Assembly: GCF_002157355.1 (NCBI RefSeq)
Contig: NZ_LYMK01000010.1
Location: forward strand, 62,001 to 126,000
Direction: 5' to 3'
Length of the DNA: 64,000 nucleotides
Source: Variovorax sp. JS1663
GTDB taxonomy: Bacteria > Pseudomonadota > Gammaproteobacteria > Burkholderiales > Burkholderiaceae_C
Shown here: positions 26,874 to 35,009 of the stretch, piece after piece
Layout of the letters: each line of letters opens with the position of its first letter
Position numbering within the stretch: the stretch's first letter is position 1
Program-made: the position numbers and the translations under genes
The notes under the pieces: generated by a model
The model's input: only the letters and a program-made list of their open reading frames with translations
Database searches by the model: none
Told to the model about the DNA's origin: nothing

Positions 26874-27830
26874 TCAGCGCTCGTCGATCTCCATCGACCC
26901 GCCCTCCTCCGCGGCCTCGCCCGGGCCGCGCACGAAGTGCCCGGCAAAGAAGTTGCGCAGCCAGCGGATGCCCGCATCGTGGTGGAAGCGCGGGTGCCAG
27001 AACTGCCGGATCTCGATCGCCGGCAGCTCGAAGGGCAGCTCGGAGGTGACGAAATCGTCCTTCGGCATCAGGGTGTGCGTGAGCGTGCATGCCGCCGTCG
27101 CGATCAGGTCGGTGGAGCGCAGCAGCATGGGCAGCACCAGGAAGTGCGGAAACTCCACCTGCACGCGGCGCGTGAGCTTGCGCTCGGCCAGCGCGCGGTC
27201 GATGCGGCTGGTGACCTGGTACCAGGTCGGCGACGGCACCGCGTGCGCGGCCGCGACGTAGTCCTCGAGCGTCAGCGGCTTGCCCGCCAGCGGATGGCCG
27301 CGCCGCATGACGCAGACGAAGCGGTCGACCACCAGCCGCTGCTGGAAGTAGCCCTCGGTGGGCGTCGGAATGCTGCCGATGGCCAGGTCGGCCGCGCCGC
27401 TCTCCATCGCCGCGGACAGCGCCTCGTGGCCGAACTGCAGCACCGACACGCGCACCCCCGGCGCATGGGCGCTGATCTCCTGCATCAAGGGCGGAAGGAA
27501 GACCGACTGCCCGATGTCGGTCAGCACCAGCTTGAACTGGCGGTCCGAGGTGGCGGGGTCGAACTTGTTGCTCTGCTCCAGCCCGGCCGCCAGCATGGCC
27601 AGCGCGGAGCGCACCGGCTGCGCCAGGTCGATCGCATAGGGCGTGGGCTGCATGCCGCGGCTGGTGCGAACGAACAGCGGGTCGTCGCACAGGCCGCGCA
27701 ATCTCGACAGCGCATGGCTCATCGCGGGCTGCGACAGGCCGATGCGCGAACCCGCGACCGACACGTTTCGCTCGGTCATCAATGCATCGAAAACCCGCAG
27801 CAGGTTCAGGTCGAAGGTATTGATATTCAT
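26874..27830 (-). CDS. LysR-type transcriptional regulator of the catabolic operon
   Basis: Protein of 318 aa. Residues about 6-65 are the LysR winged helix-turn-helix (VAGSRIGLSQPAMSHALSRL as recognition region). Residues about 95-300 are the substrate-binding regulatory domain. It is divergent from alpha/beta-hydrolase 2 across 101 bp, and the 45-bp element with a T-N11-A motif overlaps its own 5' region, so autoregulation plus activation of the operon is expected. The inducer is probably the pathway's aromatic acid or its thioester. The start MNINTFDLN was taken; an upstream ATG would add three residues. Confidence 0.93.
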   Translation of the reverse strand: MNINTFDLNLLRVFDALMTERNVSVAGSRIGLSQPAMSHALSRLRGLCDDPLFVRTSRGMQPTPYAIDLAQPVRSALAMLAAGLEQSNKFDPATSDRQFKLVLTDIGQSVFLPPLMQEISAHAPGVRVSVLQFGHEALSAAMESGAADLAIGSIPTPTEGYFQQRLVVDRFVCVMRRGHPLAGKPLTLEDYVAAAHAVPSPTWYQVTSRIDRALAERKLTRRVQVEFPHFLVLPMLLRSTDLIATAACTLTHTLMPKDDFVTSELPFELPAIEIRQFWHPRFHHDAGIRWLRNFFAGHFVRGPGEAAEEGGSMEIDER

Positions 27831-27845
27831 GGCCTGCATTGTCCT

Positions 27846-27890
27846 TATGGCGAGCTTCGATTGGATTGATCGCGCCGCCGTCCCTAAGCT
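27846..27890 (+). promoter_or_regulatory. Catabolic operon promoter with LysR-type site, shared 45-bp element
   Basis: TATGGCGAGCTTCGA (with T-N11-A at 27848-27860) abuts a -35-like TTGGAT. After 18 bp comes a -10-like TAAGCT, about 42 bp before the first ATG of the operon. The copy before the MFS gene keeps both hexamers, the spacing and the upstream block. The identity of the binding protein is inferred from the adjacent divergent lysR. Confidence 0.7.
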
Positions 27891-27931
27891 CATCTCCAGC
27901 GAACAACATCGATTGTGGACAGGAGACAAGC

Positions 27932-29197
27932 ATGCCGCTACCCGAGGGCGCCACGGACGCCATCGCCACCACCACCGCCGGGCTGCAGGGCTCGCACTGG
28001 CGTGGAGACCACCTGCCCGATGGCGTCTCGATGACGGCGCACAGCCTGCGCACGGAGGACGGCGCCAGCGTCACCGGCTACCTGTTCAGCCGGGGCGGGG
28101 AGCGCAGCGTGTGCTGCGCCATGCATCCGCGCGAGATGGTCGTGACCTCCTACCTGGTGCCGGAGGTGCTGCGCGGCGGCGCCGCCATGTGGGTGATGGG
28201 CGCGCGCACCGTGGGCAACGACATTCGCCTCGAGCACGAGACCGCGGTGCACGACCTCGCGGCCGGCCAGCGCTTCCTGCGCGACCGTGGCTTCGCGCAC
28301 CGCATCCTCGTGGGCACCTCGGGCGGCGCCGCCCTCGCCGCGCTCTACAACCAGCAGGCCGCCCTGCCCGGCGAGGCCCGCATCCAGCGCTCGCCGGGCG
28401 GACGGCCGACGAAGCTCGAGCAGGCCGACCTGCCGCTGCCTTCGGGCCTGGTCTTCATTTCGCCCCACCTGGGCCCGGGCGAACTGCTGGTGCGCTGCAT
28501 CGATCCCTCGGTGGTGGACGAGCGCGACCCGCTGCAGACGGATGAGAGCCTGTCGGCCTTCCATCCCGGCAACGGCTGGCACGACGCGCCCCGGAGCGCC
28601 AGCTACTCGACAGCCTTCGTCGAGCGCTACCGCGCCGCCCAGCACGCGCGCGTGGCCCGCATCGACGCCTTCGCACAGGACGCCGTGGCGCGCAAGCAGG
28701 CCGCGCGGCGCCGCGTGAAGGAGCGCGGCGATCGCGCCGACGCCGTGCTCGCCGCCTGGTCGCCGATCTTCAACGTGTGGCGCACCGATGCCGACCTGCG
28801 CTGCTTCGATCTGTCGCTCGATCCCTCCGACCGCGCCTACGGCACGCTGTGGGGCGCCGATCCCATCGCCTCGAACTACGGCAGCGTCGGCTTCGCACGC
28901 GTGTGCACGCCGGAGAGCTGGCTCTCCAACTGGTCGGCGCATTCGTCGAACGCCTCGATGCTGCGCTGCGCCGAGTCCATCACGCAGCCCACGCTGATGA
29001 TCGAGTACACCGGCGACAACAGCGTCTTCCCGGCGGATGCGCAGCGCATCTTCGACGCCATCGGCGTGGCCGGCAAGCAGCGAGCGCGCATCCGCGGCAA
29101 CCACCAGGGCGGCCCGATCCGCAAGGGCGAGCCCGGCGGCCAGCAGGAAGCCGGGGCGCGGATCCGCGAGTGGCTGGAAGCCCAGCGCTTCGTCTGA
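27932..29197 (+). CDS. Alpha/beta-hydrolase 2, first gene of the catabolic operon
   Basis: Protein of 421 aa, cytoplasmic (no signal peptide). Predicted triad: Ser130 in GTSGG, Asp362 in IEYTGDN, His391 in GNHQG. The elbow GxSGG lacks the common GxSxG+small pattern of lipases. A long insertion of about 130 residues, including a charged helical stretch ARVARIDAFAQDAVARKQ, separates Ser from Asp. It is clearly paralogous to hydrolase 1 at 35010 (both carry AMHPRE, LVPEVLR, GND.RLEHET and CTPESWLS). AGGAGA lies 6 bp before the ATG. It could hydrolyse an aryl thioester, an ester or a ring-cleavage product; the sequence does not decide. Confidence 0.84.
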   Translation: MPLPEGATDAIATTTAGLQGSHWRGDHLPDGVSMTAHSLRTEDGASVTGYLFSRGGERSVCCAMHPREMVVTSYLVPEVLRGGAAMWVMGARTVGNDIRLEHETAVHDLAAGQRFLRDRGFAHRILVGTSGGAALAALYNQQAALPGEARIQRSPGGRPTKLEQADLPLPSGLVFISPHLGPGELLVRCIDPSVVDERDPLQTDESLSAFHPGNGWHDAPRSASYSTAFVERYRAAQHARVARIDAFAQDAVARKQAARRRVKERGDRADAVLAAWSPIFNVWRTDADLRCFDLSLDPSDRAYGTLWGADPIASNYGSVGFARVCTPESWLSNWSAHSSNASMLRCAESITQPTLMIEYTGDNSVFPADAQRIFDAIGVAGKQRARIRGNHQGGPIRKGEPGGQQEAGARIREWLEAQRFV

Positions 29198-29205
29198 GGG
29201 GAACC

Positions 29206-30909
29206 ATGGCCCTCGACCGACAAGCCCACGGGATCGGCGTGCGCGATCCGATGCCCGGCGTGACCTACCCGCCGGCGGACGTGCTGGCGCGCTACGTGCA
29301 GGCCGGCGCACTCACGCGCGAAACCCTCGCGGGCGCACTGGTGGCTGCCTTCGAGCGGCACCGCGACCGGCCGGCCATCGTCGGCCCGCAGGCGTCGCTC
29401 ACGCACGGCCAGCTCGACGAACGCTCCGACCGGCTCGCCGCCGCCCTCCTGGCGCTCGGCATCCGGCCCCGGGAGCGCGCACTGTTCCAGCTCGCCAACT
29501 CGGCCGAGTTGATCGTGGCGGTACTCGCCTGCCTGAAGCTGGGCGTGATCCCGGTCTGCACGCTCGCGAGCCATCGCGAACTGGAGATCGGCACGCTGGG
29601 CCGGCAATCGGAGGCCAGCCTGTGGTTCGTGCAGGGCGACGATCCGCGCTTCGACTTCACGGCCTTCGCCGAGCGCCTGCGTCCGGCCATCGACAGCGTG
29701 CGCGAGGTGGTGGTCGTGGGCGGCGAGCCGCGCACCGGCCAACACGGCATGGAGGCGCTGATCGCGGCGCAGCCGCACCGCGAGGCGCAGCGCGTCGCGC
29801 GCGCCGCGATCGCGCAGCTCGATCCCTTCCAGGTCGCCGTGTTCCAGCTCTCCGGCGGCACCACCGGCGTGTCGAAGCTGATCCCGCGCTTTTCCAACGA
29901 GTACCTCTTCAACATGCGCGCCGTGCTGGAAGCCGCCGCCCGCCGCGCGCCCGAGGTCTGCTTCTGCGGCGGCCCCTTCCTGCACAACGCCGGCTTCGTG
30001 CTTCACTGGGGACCGGCCCTCCTGCTGGGCGGCGCCATCGCCATCGGCAAGGATCTCGGCGCGGAAGGCCTGTGCACGCTGTTCCTGCGCGAGCGGCCGA
30101 CCTGGGCCTACCTGCCCAAGCCGCTGGCGATCCGCCTGGCCGACGGGCTGCGCGCGCGCGGCGCGGTGCTGGATTCGCTCGCCACCGTGATGACGACCGC
30201 GTCTGCCGCCTACGTGCGGCGCGAGCTCGGCGCCCGCGCCATCAACATCTACGGCATGGCCGAGGGCATCGTGATGATGCCGCGCGCCGACGATCCCTTC
30301 GAGCTCATCGACGCCAGCGTCGGCGCGCCGCTGTCGCCGCTGGACGAGGTGCGCATCGTGCGCGCCGGTTCGGCCGAGGCGCTGCCGGCCGGCGAGACCG
30401 GCGAGCTGCTGGTGCGCGGCCCCACCACGCTGCACGGCTACTACCCGGCCGACGAGCGCGGACGGAACCCGTTCATCGACGACGGCTGGCTGCGCACCGG
30501 CGACCTGATGCAGCGGGTGCGCATCGGCGGGCGCGACTGCTACGCCTTCAAGGGGCGGCTCAAGGACGTGATCAAGCGCGCCGGCGAGTCCATCGATTGC
30601 GACGAGGTCGAGCGCGCCCTGCGCGACCACCCCGCCGTCGCCGACGTGGCGCTGGTCGGCGTGCCCGACGCGCGCTACGGCGAGCGCGCCTGCGCCTGCC
30701 TGGTGCTGAAGCCCGGCGCTGCCGCACCGGGCGTGGCCCAGCTGGGCGAGCACTTCGCGCGCCTCGGCTTCGCGAAATTCAAGTGGCCCGAGTTCATCCA
30801 CGTGACGACGGCTTTTCCCCTCACCCCCTCGGGGAAGCTCTCCAAGCCGCTGCTGCGCGAGCAGGCGAAGGCGGCCATCGAGGGCGATCACAAGGAGCAA
30901 CAACCATGA
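29206..30909 (+). CDS. Aryl-acid adenylate-forming ligase 2 (DhbE/benzoate-CoA ligase type)
   Basis: Protein of 567 aa. ANL superfamily: P-loop LSGGTTGVSK, NIYGMAEG, DDGWLRTGDL, GRLKDVIKRAGE and catalytic Lys544 in TPSGKLSKP. His260-Asn261 lie where DhbE uses His-Asn to contact the carboxylate and 2-hydroxyl of its benzoate, so an ortho-substituted benzoate is plausible. The expected reaction is ATP-dependent activation to the aryl-AMP and then the CoA thioester. No carrier-protein gene is nearby, favouring CoA as acceptor. The start has GAGGGGA upstream, and the stop overlaps the VOC start (ATGA). Confidence 0.92.
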   Translation: MALDRQAHGIGVRDPMPGVTYPPADVLARYVQAGALTRETLAGALVAAFERHRDRPAIVGPQASLTHGQLDERSDRLAAALLALGIRPRERALFQLANSAELIVAVLACLKLGVIPVCTLASHRELEIGTLGRQSEASLWFVQGDDPRFDFTAFAERLRPAIDSVREVVVVGGEPRTGQHGMEALIAAQPHREAQRVARAAIAQLDPFQVAVFQLSGGTTGVSKLIPRFSNEYLFNMRAVLEAAARRAPEVCFCGGPFLHNAGFVLHWGPALLLGGAIAIGKDLGAEGLCTLFLRERPTWAYLPKPLAIRLADGLRARGAVLDSLATVMTTASAAYVRRELGARAINIYGMAEGIVMMPRADDPFELIDASVGAPLSPLDEVRIVRAGSAEALPAGETGELLVRGPTTLHGYYPADERGRNPFIDDGWLRTGDLMQRVRIGGRDCYAFKGRLKDVIKRAGESIDCDEVERALRDHPAVADVALVGVPDARYGERACACLVLKPGAAAPGVAQLGEHFARLGFAKFKWPEFIHVTTAFPLTPSGKLSKPLLREQAKAAIEGDHKEQQP

Positions 30910-31526
30910 CGACGAATCCGAACCCGGCCGCAGCGGCCGCCACCCGCCCCCTGGTCCTGCACGGCGTGCACCACACCGCGCGCCCGACCTGGAAGCTGCG
31001 CGAGACGGTGGAGTTCTACCGCGATGCGCTGGGCCTGCCGCTCGTGCATGCGGTCTCGGCCAAGGGGTGGGGCCGCGAGGCGCATCCCGACTTCGTGCAC
31101 TTCTTCTTCGACAGCGGCAACGGCAGCACCATCGCCTTCTTCTACTACCTGGGCACGCAGCGGCCCGAGTGGCTGGAACCGCGCCGCGAGGACCACAACT
31201 ACCGCGCCACGCACACCGCCTGGCAGGTGCGCGACCGTGAGGCGCTGCAGGCATGGAAGGAGCGCCTGGAGGCCCGCGGCATCGGCGTCTACCAGACGCC
31301 GCACGAGGTCATCGAGTCGATCTACTTCCAGGACCCGAACGGCTACGGCCTCGAGATCACGGTCGCCACCCGCCCCTTTCTGCCCGCGGACGCGCTGGAC
31401 GCGGCGCGCACGCTGGAGGCCGCCATGGCGCTGGAGGACCAGGCCGGCGGTCCCCTGGGCATGAGCGGCATCGAGGCCGTCTGGCGGCGCAAGGCCGAGG
31501 CGCTGGAGACGAAGGCGGCGCCATGA
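30906..31526 (+). CDS. VOC-superfamily protein, possible ring-cleavage dioxygenase
   Basis: Protein of 206 aa. Two beta-alpha-beta-beta-beta modules span about residues 15-155. Candidate metal ligands are a His in GVHHTARPT, a His in YRATHTAWQV and a Glu in NGYGLEI; FFYYLGTQRPEW is characteristic of glyoxalase/extradiol-like proteins. About 50-60 residues after the VOC core form an Ala/Glu-rich helical tail unlike a plain glyoxalase. Position between ligase and hydroxylase, with 4-bp overlaps on both sides, argues for a step in the same pathway, perhaps cleavage or isomerisation of the hydroxylated product. Confidence 0.83.
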   Translation: MTTNPNPAAAAATRPLVLHGVHHTARPTWKLRETVEFYRDALGLPLVHAVSAKGWGREAHPDFVHFFFDSGNGSTIAFFYYLGTQRPEWLEPRREDHNYRATHTAWQVRDREALQAWKERLEARGIGVYQTPHEVIESIYFQDPNGYGLEITVATRPFLPADALDAARTLEAAMALEDQAGGPLGMSGIEAVWRRKAEALETKAAP

Positions 31527-32662
31527 AGATCCTGATCGTCGGCGGCGGCCCCGCGGGGCTGCTCTTCGGCTACCTGATGAAGCGCCGCGATCCCGGCCAC
31601 GAGATCGCCATCGTGGAGCAGAACCCGCGCGATGCCACCTACGGCTTCGGGGTCGGCCTGGCGGACGGCGGCATGCAGAAGCTGCGCGCGGCCGATGCCG
31701 AGCTCCACCATCGCCTCGCGCTGCAGCTCACCTACACCACGCGCCAGGAGTTCCGCCACGGCGGCGACAGCGTGTGGTTCGACCGCCTCAAGGCCAACGG
31801 CGCCATTCCCCGCATGGCGCTGCTGCAGACGCTGGAAGGCCTTTGCGAGGCGGTCGGCATCCGCGTGCGGCACGGGGTCCGACTCGGCGGCCTGCAGGAG
31901 ATCGATGGGGGCTTCGACCTGGTCGTCGGCGCGGACGGCGCCAACTCCATCGTCCGCACCGGGCTGGGCGCCGCCCTCGGCACGTCGATGTCGCTGCTGA
32001 CCAACCGCCTGGCCTGGTACGGCACGCGCAAGGTGCACCCGCATTCGATGCTGAGCTTCCGCTTCGCGCGGGGCGGTGTGTTCATCGGCCACTTCTACCC
32101 CTATGCGCCGGACATGAGCACCTTCGTCGCCGAGTGCGACGCGCCGACCTGGGAGGCGCTCGCGCTCGGCGCCATGCATGCGGATGAGCGCCGCGCGCTG
32201 GTGCAGCAGGTGTTCGCCGAGGAGCTGGAGGGCCAGCCGCTGCTCGAGAACAAGTCCGAATGGCGCCAGTTTCCGGTGGTCGCCAATACGCGCTGGCACG
32301 CCGGTCGCCACGTGCTGCTGGGCGATGCGCTGCGCACGGTGCATCCGTCGATCGGCTCGGGCACGCGCCTGGCGTTCGAGGATGCGCTGGCGCTGTGGGA
32401 GGCTTTCGGCCGCCACCGCACGGACGTGCCGTCGGCGCTGGAGGACTTCGTCCAGACCCGCAGCCCGTCGATGCAGAAGCTCACCGATGCGGCGCGCCGC
32501 AGCTATCTGTGGTACGAAGGCATCCGCGATCGGATGGAACGCATGGACGCCGTCGAACTCGGCTACGACTTCCTGATGCGCACCGGCCGCATCACGCACG
32601 AGCGCCTGCGCGCCGAGTACCCGCAGTTCGTCGAGCGCTGGGACCAGCGGAGGCGTGCATGA
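31523..32662 (+). CDS. FAD-dependent aryl-CoA-type hydroxylase 2
   Basis: Protein of 379 aa, group A flavoprotein monooxygenase. ILIVGGGPAG binds the FAD ADP moiety, VVGADGANSIVR is the DG motif, and LLGDALRTVHPSIGSGTRLA is the GD motif. The block EQNPRDATYGFGVGLAD matches the N-terminal halves of salicylyl-CoA 5-hydroxylase and 2-aminobenzoyl-CoA monooxygenase/reductase, which act on CoA-activated aromatic acids. It lacks the second OYE-like domain of the fused enzymes. It is paralogous to hydroxylase 1 two genes downstream. Its stop overlaps the ATG that begins the tandem repeat before the Bug gene. Confidence 0.88.
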   Translation: MKILIVGGGPAGLLFGYLMKRRDPGHEIAIVEQNPRDATYGFGVGLADGGMQKLRAADAELHHRLALQLTYTTRQEFRHGGDSVWFDRLKANGAIPRMALLQTLEGLCEAVGIRVRHGVRLGGLQEIDGGFDLVVGADGANSIVRTGLGAALGTSMSLLTNRLAWYGTRKVHPHSMLSFRFARGGVFIGHFYPYAPDMSTFVAECDAPTWEALALGAMHADERRALVQQVFAEELEGQPLLENKSEWRQFPVVANTRWHAGRHVLLGDALRTVHPSIGSGTRLAFEDALALWEAFGRHRTDVPSALEDFVQTRSPSMQKLTDAARRSYLWYEGIRDRMERMDAVELGYDFLMRTGRITHERLRAEYPQFVERWDQRRRA

Positions 32663-32775
32663 GCCGCAGGGCCGCTCCCAAGGCGAATAGCACCGCAGCC
32701 GAAGGCGAAGGTACTCCAGTGAGCCGCACGGCCGCTCCGAAGGCGAATACCGCAGCCGAAGGCGAAGGTACTCCA
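32659..32775 (+). repeat. In-frame tandem repeat (60 + 57 bp) before the Bug gene
   Basis: Unit 1 (32659-32718) and unit 2 (32719-32775) differ by one codon insertion and a few bases. Both encode an R-AAPKAN-TAAEGEGTP segment, and each ends just before a GTG. The reading frame stays open from the ATG at 32659 (overlapping the hydroxylase stop) through both units into the Bug signal peptide. It looks like a dispersed-repeat insertion with a built-in start rather than part of the mature protein. Confidence 0.9.
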
Positions 32776-33813
32776 GTGAACCGGCGACAGCTCTGCAGCC
32801 TCGCGGCCGCACTGCTGCCATGGGCCGCGGCGGCCGAGACCTGGCCGGCCCGGCCCGTCCGCGTGATCGTCAGCAGCGCCCCCGGCAGCGCGCCCGATAC
32901 GGTGGCGCGCATCGTGGGCCAGGCGATGGCCGAGGAGCTGGGGCAGCCGCTGGTGATCGACAACCGCGTCGGCGCCAACGGCCTCATCGGCGTCGACGCG
33001 GCCGCGCGCGTGCCGGCCGACGGCTACGGCCTGCTGATCGCGCCGCAGGGGACGATGAGCGCCAACCCGCACCTCTATGCGCGGCTGCCGCAGGACCCGC
33101 TCGCCGCCTTCGTCGGCGTGACCCGCCTGGCCTCGGGTGCCTTCTTCCTCGCGGTGCGCAGCCAGCTGGATGTCGCCTCGTTGCCCGAGCTGATCGCCCA
33201 GGCCCGCGCAAAACCAGGCCGGCTGAACGGCGCCATCCCCGCGCCGGGCAGCGTGCCGCACCTGACGACCGAGCTGTTCCGCCGTGCATCGAAGATCGAG
33301 TTCAACGCGGTGCCCTACAAGACCACCACCGCCGCCGCGGCTGCCGTGGCAGCGGGCGAGGTCGACTTCGTCATCGAGACCCTGGCCACGCTGAAGCCGC
33401 ACCTCCAGGCCGGGCGGGTGCGCCTGCTGGCGATCGCCGCAACGGCGCGCAGCGACATCGCGCCCGAGGTCCCCACCTTCGCCGAAGGCGGCGTGCCGCA
33501 GATGGAAGTCGCAGGCTGGATCGGCCTGTTCGCGCCGGCCGGCACCAGGGCCGAGGTGATCGCCATCCTGCAGCGCTGCGCCGGCCGGGCGCTGCGCCGG
33601 CCGCAGGTGCAGCAGGCGCTCGCCGGCATGGCCCTGCCCGCCGACGGCACCGCCGGCGATGCCTTCACCGCCCAATGGAAGGCCGACTCCGAACGCTGGG
33701 CCCGCGTGATCCGCGAGGCCCGCATCCGGCTCGATCCGCCCGACGCGCCAACGCCGGGCCGACCCGCCGCTCCCCCGCCCTCCGCGGGCTCCCTCCCCAC
33801 CTCGACTCCCTGA
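32776..33813 (+). CDS. Bug/tripartite tricarboxylate transporter-family periplasmic binding protein
   Basis: Protein of 345 aa. Signal peptide MNRRQLCSLAAALLPWAAAA starts exactly at the GTG after the tandem repeat; the mature part begins ETWPARPVRVIV, the canonical Bug opening. Further family blocks are SAPGSAPDTVARIVGQAM, GQPLVIDNRVGANGLIG, VPYKTTTAAAAA and EVPTFAEGG. Orphan Bug proteins bind organic or aromatic acids in the periplasm. No TctAB membrane genes are present, as usual for orphans. The C-terminus carries a Pro-rich tail of about 25 residues. Hydroxylase 1 starts 2 bp after its stop. Confidence 0.9.
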   Translation: MNRRQLCSLAAALLPWAAAAETWPARPVRVIVSSAPGSAPDTVARIVGQAMAEELGQPLVIDNRVGANGLIGVDAAARVPADGYGLLIAPQGTMSANPHLYARLPQDPLAAFVGVTRLASGAFFLAVRSQLDVASLPELIAQARAKPGRLNGAIPAPGSVPHLTTELFRRASKIEFNAVPYKTTTAAAAAVAAGEVDFVIETLATLKPHLQAGRVRLLAIAATARSDIAPEVPTFAEGGVPQMEVAGWIGLFAPAGTRAEVIAILQRCAGRALRRPQVQQALAGMALPADGTAGDAFTAQWKADSERWARVIREARIRLDPPDAPTPGRPAAPPPSAGSLPTSTP

Positions 33814-33815
33814 CC

Positions 33816-34970
33816 ATGAACATCGACATCGTCGGAGGCGGGCCCTCGGGCCTGTACCTCTCCCTTCTGCTGCGCCGCCGCCGCCCCGGCTGGCGGCTGC
33901 GCGTCTTCGAACAGAACCCGCGCGGGGCGACCTTCGGCTTCGGCGTGGTGCTGGCCGACAGCGGCCTGCACCGGCTGCGCGAGGCCGATGCGCCCACGCA
34001 CGACCGGCTGGTCGCCGCCATGCGCTTCGCCGACCGCCAGCGCATCGTGCACCGCGAGTCGCCGATCGAGGTGCTCGCGCCCAGGCCGGCGGGCGCCATC
34101 ACGCGCATCGATCTGCTGGAGATCCTCACGGCGGCGGCGCTGGAGCGCGGCGTGGAGATCCATCACCGCCAGCGCATCACGCAGGACGACGTCGAACGCT
34201 CGCTGCGCGAGGCCGACCTGGTGGTCGGAGCGGACGGGGTCCATTCCATCGTGCGCCAGTGCGACGAAGCGGGCTTCGGCACCACGAAGTCTTCGCTCGG
34301 CAATCGCTTCGCGTGGTACGGCACGACCAAGGTGTTCCCCTCCCCGGCGCTGGTCTTCCGGCCGCAGGGCACGGGGTCCTTCGTCGCGCACTACTACCCT
34401 TACAGCGATGGCATGAGCACCTTCGTGGCCGAGTGCGATGCGCGCACCTGGGAGGAAGGCGGCTTCGGCGCGCTGGACGACGCCGAGCGCCAGGCGCGGA
34501 TGGAAGCGCTGTTCGCACCCGAGCTGGAAGGGCATGCGCTGATCTCCAACAACTCGTCCTGGAAGCCCTTCCAGGTGTTGCGCAATGCGCGCATGCACGC
34601 CGGCCGCAAGGTGCTGATCGGCGACGCCCACGCCAGCGCGCACCCGACCATCGGCTCCGGCACCCGCATCGCCATCGAGGACGCGATCTCGCTCGCCGAT
34701 GCGCTCATCGCGTCCCCCGACGTCGACGAGGCCTTGGCCGTGCACGAGCGCACGCGCGGCCCGGAGAAGGCCAAGCTGATCGGCGCCTCCGAGCGCTCCT
34801 ACCTCTGGTACGAGGACTTCGGCCGCCGCATGGCCGCGCTCGATCCGCACGAGTTCGTCTACAGCTACATGACCCGCACCGGGCGCATCGACGACGAGCG
34901 CCTCGCGGCGCAGTTCCCGGAGCTCATGAAGGTGATCGGCGAGCGCCGCCGCGCAGCCGCCACTCCCTGA
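33816..34970 (+). CDS. FAD-dependent aryl-CoA-type hydroxylase 1
   Basis: Protein of 384 aa. IVGGGPSG at the N-terminus, LVVGADGVHSIVR and LIGDAHASAHPTIGSGTRIA are the three flavin-monooxygenase motifs. EQNPRGATFGFGVVLADSG resembles salicylyl-CoA 5-hydroxylase and the monooxygenase half of 2-aminobenzoyl-CoA monooxygenase/reductase. It is related to hydroxylase 2 across its whole length but clearly diverged, so the two may act on different ring positions or substrates. Expected: NAD(P)H- and O2-dependent ring hydroxylation in the cytoplasm. The Bug gene's stop is 2 bp upstream. Confidence 0.89.
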   Translation: MNIDIVGGGPSGLYLSLLLRRRRPGWRLRVFEQNPRGATFGFGVVLADSGLHRLREADAPTHDRLVAAMRFADRQRIVHRESPIEVLAPRPAGAITRIDLLEILTAAALERGVEIHHRQRITQDDVERSLREADLVVGADGVHSIVRQCDEAGFGTTKSSLGNRFAWYGTTKVFPSPALVFRPQGTGSFVAHYYPYSDGMSTFVAECDARTWEEGGFGALDDAERQARMEALFAPELEGHALISNNSSWKPFQVLRNARMHAGRKVLIGDAHASAHPTIGSGTRIAIEDAISLADALIASPDVDEALAVHERTRGPEKAKLIGASERSYLWYEDFGRRMAALDPHEFVYSYMTRTGRIDDERLAAQFPELMKVIGERRRAAATP

Positions 34971-35009
34971 GGCCCCTGCGCCTCGTTCTTTCCCCCCAGA
35001 GTGATACCC

